A program made the position numbers and the translations under genes. The notes below the pieces were generated by a model. It worked only from the letters and a program-made list of their open reading frames with translations. It was not told the origin of the DNA and searched no databases. From an uncultured Fidelibacterota bacterium (lineage in GTDB: Bacteria > Fidelibacterota > Fidelibacteria > Fidelibacterales > Fidelibacteraceae): 37,072 nt of DNA. Every line of letters starts with the position of its first letter. Position 1 is the stretch's first letter. The stretch covers positions 1 to 37,072 of the forward strand of contig CALMFL010000159.1 in NCBI GenBank assembly GCA_937862595.1. The letters are read 5' to 3'. Shown in pieces: positions 32,246 to 37,072 of this stretch.

Positions 32246-33643
32246 CTAAAGCGTCCGTTCCGCGGTCCTGACCAGTTCGTCCGAAAGCCTCTGCTGATCG
32301 CGGATCAGCGCCGCTTCGTCCAGTCCGGCGATCCGGCCGTCGATGACGACCTGTCTGCCGTTCACGATCACATGGTCCACGGGGCTCATGGCGGCATTGA
32401 ATACCACGGCGGCGGCGGGGTCGTGCTGGGCGCCGGCGTATTCCAGCCGGTCCAGGGATATCATGGCGATATCGGCGCATTTCCCGGGTTTGATCTGTCC
32501 GATATCGTCCCGTCCCAGGACTTTTGCGCCGCCGCGGGTCGCCATCCACAGGACGTCGTCGGCGTTCAGCCAGAATTCCGGGGCACGCAGCCGGGAGATC
32601 AGCATGGCGTTGCGTATCTCTAGCAGCATGTTCGAGGCATCGTTCGAGGCGGAGCCGTCCACGGCAATGCTGACGTTCGCCCCGCTCTTCAGCAGTTCGC
32701 GAATGCGGGCGATCCCCGAGCCGAGCCGCATGTTCGACGAAGGGCAATGCGCAACGCCGATCTTTGCCTTTCCGGCTTCCGCGATCTCCCCGTCATTCAG
32801 AAAGATGGAATGCGCGAACCAGGCGTTGCTCCGGATCCAGCCCAGCGATTGCATGAAAGCGAAAGGGCGCTGTCCGAATTTTTCGAGACAGAAGGTCTCT
32901 TCATCCCGGGTCTCGGCGAGGTGGGTATGGATCTGCAGTTTGTATTTCTCCGCGATGTCCACGGTCCTGCGCATGGATGCCGGCGTTACGGAAAAGGGAG
33001 AGCAGGGCGCCAGGGACAGTTTCAGCATCGACCCGAAGGTCTCGTCATGGTAATCCCGGACAAGTCTTTCAATATCCTCAAAGATCGCTTCTTCGCTTTG
33101 AACGACGTCTTCAGGCGGCAGTCCGCCGTCCTTTTTGCTCAGGGTCATGAATCCCCGCGTCGGCTGAAAGCGCATTCCCAGTTCGCGGGCCGCCAGGATC
33201 TCCCGGTCGATCAGCGTTGTCTCGGCGCGGGCGGGAAAAAGGTAAAGGTGGTCCGAGGTGGTCGTGCAGCCCGATTTCAGCAATTCCGCCATCGCCGTTT
33301 TGGCACTGACCTGGAAGGCCTCCCCGCCGATACCGCGCCAGATCTTATAGTGGGTGATCAGCCAGTCGAACAATTCCGACTTTTGAGCGGCGAAAACATT
33401 TCGCGTGAGGGTCTGGAAAAAGTGATGGTGGGTGTTCACGAATCCCGGCAGCACCAGCATGCGTCGGGCATCGATGACCGTATCCGCTTTCCCGCGGAAT
33501 TTTTCCGGTCCTGCGGATACGATGAGATTGTCTTCAATATAGACGTGGCCCCCGGAAAACACGTCCAGCATGTCTTCCGCGTTCGCATCATCGTGCATGC
33601 GGCAGCACAACAGGGGCTCATTGATCAACAGTGAGGTTTTCAT
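32246..33643 (-). CDS. 8-oxoguanine deaminase-like amidohydrolase
   Basis: 465-residue member of the amidohydrolase superfamily. The pattern NTHHHFFQTLTRNVFAAQKSELFDWL (metal ligands H72 and H74), then GCTTTSDHLYLFP and the block SLAPCSPFSVTP, is nearly that of known 8-oxoguanine deaminases, which convert 8-oxoguanine to uric acid. H239/H241 in IHTHLAE, H278 in FAHSI and D329 in VDGSASND complete the metal and catalytic set. SsnA, a purine-cluster amidohydrolase of unknown role in E. coli, is the nearest alternative. An ATG with GAGG five bases before it lies 14 bases after the PLP-enzyme stop. It is the last gene of the operon. Uric acid or xanthine-type products would fit the XdhC upstream. 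Confidence 0.8.
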   Translation of the reverse strand: MKTSLLINEPLLCCRMHDDANAEDMLDVFSGGHVYIEDNLIVSAGPEKFRGKADTVIDARRMLVLPGFVNTHHHFFQTLTRNVFAAQKSELFDWLITHYKIWRGIGGEAFQVSAKTAMAELLKSGCTTTSDHLYLFPARAETTLIDREILAARELGMRFQPTRGFMTLSKKDGGLPPEDVVQSEEAIFEDIERLVRDYHDETFGSMLKLSLAPCSPFSVTPASMRRTVDIAEKYKLQIHTHLAETRDEETFCLEKFGQRPFAFMQSLGWIRSNAWFAHSIFLNDGEIAEAGKAKIGVAHCPSSNMRLGSGIARIRELLKSGANVSIAVDGSASNDASNMLLEIRNAMLISRLRAPEFWLNADDVLWMATRGGAKVLGRDDIGQIKPGKCADIAMISLDRLEYAGAQHDPAAAVVFNAAMSPVDHVIVNGRQVVIDGRIAGLDEAALIRDQQRLSDELVRTAERTL

Positions 33644-33657
33644 ATCGCCTCGTTCTT

Positions 33658-35118
33658 TCAGCTTAACACTTTCTCGTTAAAGGCATTGATCAGTTCGTCG
33701 ATCCGGGGCGTCATCGCATGAATCGATCCCCAGTATTCCTTGTGATCGTACCATTGCGCATTCAATTCTTTCAGGTCTTTGCCCTGCTGTTCGATCCAGG
33801 TATAATATTTCAGGTTGTGGATGCGCTTCCGGGCATAATAATCCAGCTCCAGCATGTTGTCGATGGCGGTGTTGCCGACCATTTCATAATCGCGGACGGC
33901 GTTTTCCCGCGTATAGGTTCCGTATTTTTCCCGCAATTCGCGCAGGCGCGAACTGTAAAGCTCCATGGAATCCGTAAAGACCGTCGTGACGATATCGTTT
34001 TCGCCCAGTTCGTAGTACTTGGCGAATTTGATGGCGGCGATCAGGTTGCCGATGGAAGAGATCCCCAGAAGGTCCAGCTGCCGGATGATCGCGTCCGAAA
34101 CGCCGCAGCCGCTTAAGTAGTCGTGTCCCGCCGGTTCGTTCAGCAGGCGCATCATGCGGATCGCGGCCTCGTCGTCGACGGCGATGACCATGTCCGTTTC
34201 CCTGGCGTTGTGGATCCAGGGAACGTGCTTGTCCCCGATGCCTTCGATACGGTGCCCGCCGAAGCCGTTGTTGAGAAGGGTGGGACATTGCAGGGCTTCC
34301 GCAACGGCGACTTTCATCGCCGGAAATCTTTCCTTCAGGAAATCGCCGCATGCCAGGGTGCCGGCGGATCCCGAACTGAGCACGATCCCCGCAACATGAT
34401 CCCCCTGTTTCATGATGCCGTTCAGGACTTCCAGCATGGCATTCCCCGTGACCTCATAGTGCCAGAGATGGTTGCCCGGCTCGTCGAACTGGTTGAAGAT
34501 CATGATATCGTCCCCGCGGGTATTCCGCAATTCCCAGCATTTGTCGAAGATCTCCTTGACATTGCTTTCGCATCCGGGCGTGGGAATCACTTCCCCCGCC
34601 ACCCTGGAAAGCCATTCAAAGCGTTCCTGTGACATTTCCTCCGGAAGGATGGCGATGGACTCGCAGGCAAGCAGGGCGGAATTGTAGGCGCCGCCGCGGC
34701 AGTAGTTCCCGGTGGAGGGCCAGACGGCCTTTTGCGTGGTGGGATCGAACTGTCCGGTGATCAGGCGCGGTACGATGCATCCGTATGTGGCGCCGACCTT
34801 GTGCGCACCGGTCGGGAACCATTTTCCCACCAAGGCGAAAATGCGGGCCTTTACGCCCGTGATCTCGGAAGGGATCTCCATGAAATTCGGTGCGCCGAAA
34901 CCGCCGCCCTGCGCCGTCGCTTCATTTTTCCAGGTAATGCGGAAAAGATTCCGGGGATGAATGTCCCAGAGCCCGATCGAGCGCAGCTCTTCCCGATAGC
35001 GCGCGGGGATCAGCGAGGGGTCCTTCATTTGTGCAAAGGTGGGCAATACGATATTCCGTTCCTTGCAACGTTCAACGGTTTTTTTCAATTGTGCTTCGTG
35101 CATGCTTAAGTCGATCAT
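33658..35118 (-). CDS. PLP-dependent enzyme of the tryptophan-synthase-beta (cysteine synthase-like) superfamily
   Basis: 486 residues, longer than cysteine synthase or YgeX (~310-400). GKWFPTGAHKVGATYGC carries the probable PLP lysine at K107, followed by PSTGNYCRGGAYNSALLA (134-151), which corresponds to the substrate-binding asparagine loop of fold-type II enzymes. ESNVKEIFDKCWELR and a glycine-rich GIVLSSGSAGTLACGD phosphate-binding loop follow. This is a distinct, widely annotated but uncharacterised clade. In purine-degrading operons the related YgeX (diaminopropionate ammonia-lyase) helps process the ring-opened product; a similar role here is inference. GAGGACAG precedes the ATG. It sits 14 bases from each neighbour, firmly inside the operon. 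Confidence 0.85.
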   Translation of the reverse strand: MIDLSMHEAQLKKTVERCKERNIVLPTFAQMKDPSLIPARYREELRSIGLWDIHPRNLFRITWKNEATAQGGGFGAPNFMEIPSEITGVKARIFALVGKWFPTGAHKVGATYGCIVPRLITGQFDPTTQKAVWPSTGNYCRGGAYNSALLACESIAILPEEMSQERFEWLSRVAGEVIPTPGCESNVKEIFDKCWELRNTRGDDIMIFNQFDEPGNHLWHYEVTGNAMLEVLNGIMKQGDHVAGIVLSSGSAGTLACGDFLKERFPAMKVAVAEALQCPTLLNNGFGGHRIEGIGDKHVPWIHNARETDMVIAVDDEAAIRMMRLLNEPAGHDYLSGCGVSDAIIRQLDLLGISSIGNLIAAIKFAKYYELGENDIVTTVFTDSMELYSSRLRELREKYGTYTRENAVRDYEMVGNTAIDNMLELDYYARKRIHNLKYYTWIEQQGKDLKELNAQWYDHKEYWGSIHAMTPRIDELINAFNEKVLS

Positions 35119-35132
35119 TCTGTCCTCGCCGA

Positions 35133-35603
35133 TTATCGTGTTATGATTTCAATTTCCTTGTCGTAAAAAAACATCCGTATCATGTCGTCCAGAAGCGATT
35201 CCCTGACGCTCAGGAACAGCGCCGTTCCCCGGGCGGAAAACTCCTGCAGCAGCTGAAAGAACCCTTTTTTCTGCAGGATCTCCAGGGGTCCGATCTCATC
35301 GATATAGACCGGAGCGGTCCGGATCCCGCGCAAGATGTCTTCCGCTATCCGAAATCCTTCCCGGGAGAAGGAATAGCTGCCCGTTTCGCCATGTTCATCC
35401 CAGCCCGCAGGCAGCCGGTCCTTCAGGCGGATCAGGGGATAGCGATTGCCGCTTTGCAAATGGAGCATGTCATAGCCGGTCAGCGTCTCCCCGCTGAAAT
35501 GCCTCAGGGACAGGACGCCGTCACCTGTCCGGTTTGTTTCGTAAACCTCCCTAAGATAGGTGGTTTTGCCGGAACCATTCGTTCCCGTAACGATCTTAAC
35601 CAT
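35133..35603 (-). CDS. THEP1-like P-loop nucleoside-triphosphatase
   Basis: 156 residues. Walker A is GTNGSGKTT (7-15), and Walker B with its neighbourhood VYIDEIGPLE (99-108) is the diagnostic IDEIGPxE of the THEP1/NTPase family. Archaeal and human relatives hydrolyse NTPs, but their true substrates are unclear; members in molybdenum-related operons have been suggested to aid cofactor or metal handling. Here it is between xdhC and the PLP enzyme, overlapping the end of xdhC by eight bases. That supports a role in maturing or feeding the molybdenum hydroxylase, but this is inferred from position only. Confidence 0.83.
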   Translation of the reverse strand: MVKIVTGTNGSGKTTYLREVYETNRTGDGVLSLRHFSGETLTGYDMLHLQSGNRYPLIRLKDRLPAGWDEHGETGSYSFSREGFRIAEDILRGIRTAPVYIDEIGPLEILQKKGFFQLLQEFSARGTALFLSVRESLLDDMIRMFFYDKEIEIITR

Positions 35604-36399
35604 GGTCTTCTCTCAGGTGATACGCTTTTTTTCCGTTCGCAACGGCCTGCATTTCCGATACAATGGAAATGGCGATCTCGTGCGGCAAGCTTCCCCCGAT
35701 ATCCAGGCCGACCGGGATATGGCAGCTTTTCAGATCAGCGCCGGGGACCTCTCGCTTCAGGGCGTCCATGAGTGTCCGCCGTTTCTTGCGGGAGGATACC
35801 ATGCCGACGTATTTGGGATTCCAGTCCATGCTATAGATCCGGTTCAGGACCGCACCGTCAAAGGCGTGCTGATAGGTTGCGATGATAAAGTAACCGTCCC
35901 TGGCGACCTCCCGGCCCTCCAGCGCCTTTTCAAACGGGGCGTGGATCTTTTCGTCGGCCCCGCGCAGTTCCGCCAGAACGTCTTCGCGGTCGTCGATAAC
36001 GGTAATGTGAAAGTTCAGTTTGGAAAGATGATAGACCAGGGCGGCGCCGATGTGGCCGGCGCCGAAAATATAGACGTGTTTTTTCGCTGCGAAATACTCA
36101 AAGAAGAGCGTGGCTTTCCCGCCGCACAGCATTCCGGTATCCGTACCCGGCCCGGGTTCGTCCATGCTGTAGGTCTCGGTGGCGTTCTCGTGCGAAGCCA
36201 GGATATGCAGGGCCTTCCGGATCGCCAGTTTCTCGATCGTGCCGCCGCCCACGGTGCCCGAGACGGCGCCGCCGGGATGCACGATCATCTTGGTCCCGCT
36301 GACCGCCGGACCGGAGCCTTCTTTCTCCACGACCGTGACCAGGACGCCTTCGCGCCCGCCTTCGGCCAGTTCCAGAAGTTCGGAGTAGATGCTTTTCAC
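35596..36399 (-). CDS. xdhC: XdhC-family molybdenum-hydroxylase maturation factor
   Basis: 267 residues. The N-terminal XdhC/CoxI domain has EKEGSGPAVSGTKMIVHPGG, GTVGGGTIE (48-56) and TGMLCGG (C92, the conserved cysteine that supports sulfuration of the molybdenum cofactor). The C-terminal Rossmann domain has VYIFGAGHIGAAL (109-121) and VIDDRED. XdhC binds molybdopterin, helps insert the terminal sulfur, and delivers the cofactor to xanthine dehydrogenase-type enzymes in the cytoplasm. The start is a GTG at 36399, overlapping the DUF364-like stop in GTGA, with AAGAAGG upstream. The hydroxylase itself is not in the window and would be expected upstream (to the right), where the sequence is broken. 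Confidence 0.92.
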   Translation of the reverse strand: MKSIYSELLELAEGGREGVLVTVVEKEGSGPAVSGTKMIVHPGGAVSGTVGGGTIEKLAIRKALHILASHENATETYSMDEPGPGTDTGMLCGGKATLFFEYFAAKKHVYIFGAGHIGAALVYHLSKLNFHITVIDDREDVLAELRGADEKIHAPFEKALEGREVARDGYFIIATYQHAFDGAVLNRIYSMDWNPKYVGMVSSRKKRRTLMDALKREVPGADLKSCHIPVGLDIGGSLPHEIAISIVSEMQAVANGKKAYHLREDHG

Positions 36400-36713
36400 A
36401 GAGAGCCTTCTTTCATGATGCTGATCATCCGAAGTCCCTTCAGGTGCCGTGTGGGGCAGGCCTGAAGGACGTGCTTTTTGACCGTTGCGTAATCCTCCAC
36501 CGCCGCGCCGGAAACCATGTCGATCCTAAGCTCAAAGAGGAGGGGTGTCAGGGGCGTTGAAGGACCGAGCACGATATTATAACTTTTTTTGGGCAAATGG
36601 TTTAAAATTCCGTCAAATGTGTGGTTCGTGATGCTGGTCCCCGTAATGGCGACGACATCGGCCAGGGGGAGAAATTCCGGGATATCCGCTTCGCTCAGGT
36701 CGCCCGGCCGCCT
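36396..36713 (-). pseudogene. DUF364/heavy-metal-chelation-domain protein, C-terminal part only (5' end lost at a junction)
   Basis: About 105 residues read from near 36713 to the stop at 36396. The stretch RRPGDLSEADIPEFLPLADVVAITGTSITNHTFDGIL matches the Rossmann-like C-terminal domain of DUF364 proteins (usual form LPxADVVIITGTxLxNxTLexLL), and GPSTPLTPLLF is its next conserved block. These proteins normally have about 250 residues with an N-terminal DUF4213 domain. Here the open frame continues to 37025, but with low-complexity Ser/Pro-rich text that is the reverse complement of an AbrB gene, so the N-terminal half is missing. The loss could be a true rearrangement or an assembly join. 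It would be the first gene of the xdhC operon as seen here. Confidence 0.72.
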
Positions 36714-36759
36714 CGGCGACACGGCCGCCGTGCGGCGGCTGGTGGAAGGAGATAGCAGC

Positions 36760-37050
36760 ATGTTCCCGAAAGCAGACTGCTTCGGATCCGCAACGGTCAG
36801 CGAGAAGGGGCAGATCGTCATTCCAGCGGAAGCACGGAAGGCGCTGGGACTGAAGCCCGGCAGTAAGTTGCTCGTCTTTGGCAGACAGGAGCACGGCTCC
36901 TTGATGCTCTTCGAGATCGGACGTGTCAGCGAGTGGGTCAGCGAGGCGCTGGCGGAACTGGGTGAGCTGTCGGCGCTCGCCGAGCACGGCGCGCCGGACC
37001 GAAGACCGAAGCGCAAGCGCCCCACACCAGCAAAGGAGGGTGGCAGATGA
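36760..37050 (+). CDS. AbrB/MazE/SpoVT-type DNA-binding protein
   Basis: 96 residues from the ATG at 36760, with AAGGAG eight bases before it. ATVSEKGQIVIPAEARKALGLKPGSKLLVFG (about residues 11-41) is a swapped-hairpin AbrB DNA-binding domain. The rest is an acidic helix (WVSEALAELGELSALAEHG) and a basic tail (RRPKRKRP). AbrB-type regulators of this shape commonly precede efflux or ABC transporter genes. It is on the plus strand, opposite to everything between 29590 and 36713, and appears more GC-rich than its neighbours. Its stop overlaps the next start in ATGA. It may be the first gene of a separate genomic context that joins at about 36,710. Confidence 0.85.
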   Translation: MFPKADCFGSATVSEKGQIVIPAEARKALGLKPGSKLLVFGRQEHGSLMLFEIGRVSEWVSEALAELGELSALAEHGAPDRRPKRKRPTPAKEGGR

Positions 37051-37072
37051 GGACCGCTGTTCTTGTGACTGC
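37047..37072 (+). CDS. start of an unidentified gene (runs off the window)
   Basis: ATG overlapping the AbrB stop codon, preceded by a strong AAAGGAGGG six to seven bases upstream. Only MRTAVLVT is visible, too little for a family; a hydrophobic start would fit a membrane or exported protein. It is coupled to the AbrB-type regulator. Confidence 0.6.

Noticed and set aside
33658..35118. Assignment as YgeX diaminopropionate ammonia-lyase or as cysteine synthase
   Set aside because: Length and motifs differ from both; only the superfamily can be supported.
36714..37025. N-terminal part of the 209-codon minus-strand frame that ends in the DUF364-like domain
   Set aside because: This part is Ser/Pro-rich text antisense to the AbrB gene and does not resemble any DUF364/DUF4213 sequence, so it was not included in the gene.
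1..37072. tRNA, rRNA, insertion sequences and transposase genes
   Set aside because: I looked through the intergenic stretches and frames and saw no cloverleaf-like sequence, rRNA segment, transposase or terminal inverted repeats. Absence by eye is not proof.

Overview
The window looks like a piece of genome, probably metagenome-assembled, from an uncultured Gram-negative bacterium of the FCB superphylum (Marinimicrobia / Calditrichota / KSB1 / Latescibacterota-like). Three things point there. Large secreted proteins carry lamin-tail domains, and one ends in a YPNPFNP-type C-terminal sorting domain typical of type IX secretion cargo in these phyla. SecA is long and has a C-terminal SEC-C zinc motif. 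The lipoproteins, lipocalin, heptose phosphatase and periplasmic DegP imply an outer membrane. The phylum assignment is inference; no rRNA gene is present.

Layout. 1-3253 (minus strand): start of a YgiQ-type radical SAM gene, cysS, ddl and gmhB, with two copies of a 22-bp perfect palindrome lying 3' of cysS and of ddl. 3425-7970 (plus): three unrelated-looking lipoprotein genes of unknown function. 8110-10886 (plus): a CotH-kinase/lamin-tail/sorting-domain protein and a small membrane-anchored FMN-binding protein. 10936-17193 (plus): adenine deaminase; an ABC exporter operon with its own YtrA-like GntR repressor and a clear promoter/operator; rarA; and an MTA/SAH-deaminase-type amidohydrolase. 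17352-20317 (plus): a triple lamin-tail protein and a Blc-like lipocalin. 20318-20618: an intergenic array of degenerate 7-bp repeats with two hairpins. 20619-24087 (minus): nusB-secA. 24328-26796 (plus): two unrecognised exported proteins. 26800-28011 (minus): an exported phospholipase D-like protein. 28217-29579 (plus): a small unknown protein and an EamA transporter. 29590-32104 (minus): an exported alpha/beta-hydrolase-like protein and a DegP/HtrA protease, separated by a good terminator.

32246-36713 (minus) is the most interesting part. It is a tightly packed operon read in the order DUF364-like fragment, XdhC, THEP1-like NTPase, PLP-dependent tryptophan-synthase-beta-fold enzyme, and 8-oxoguanine-deaminase-like amidohydrolase. 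XdhC matures molybdenum hydroxylases of the xanthine dehydrogenase type, so this looks like the accessory and downstream half of a purine (or other N-heterocycle) catabolic operon whose hydroxylase subunits are not in view. Together with the adenine deaminase and the MTA/SAH deaminase, the window carries three amidohydrolases predicted to deaminate purines or purine nucleosides.

At about 36,705-36,720 the DUF364 reading frame breaks off. The remaining DNA runs the other way, looks more GC-rich, and encodes an AbrB-type regulator followed by the start of another gene. This is either a recombination/insertion boundary or an assembly chimera, so the last ~360 bases may not belong to the same genome.

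Several genes without a visible ribosome binding site have a -10-like hexamer only 5-6 bases before the ATG, which suggests leaderless transcripts.
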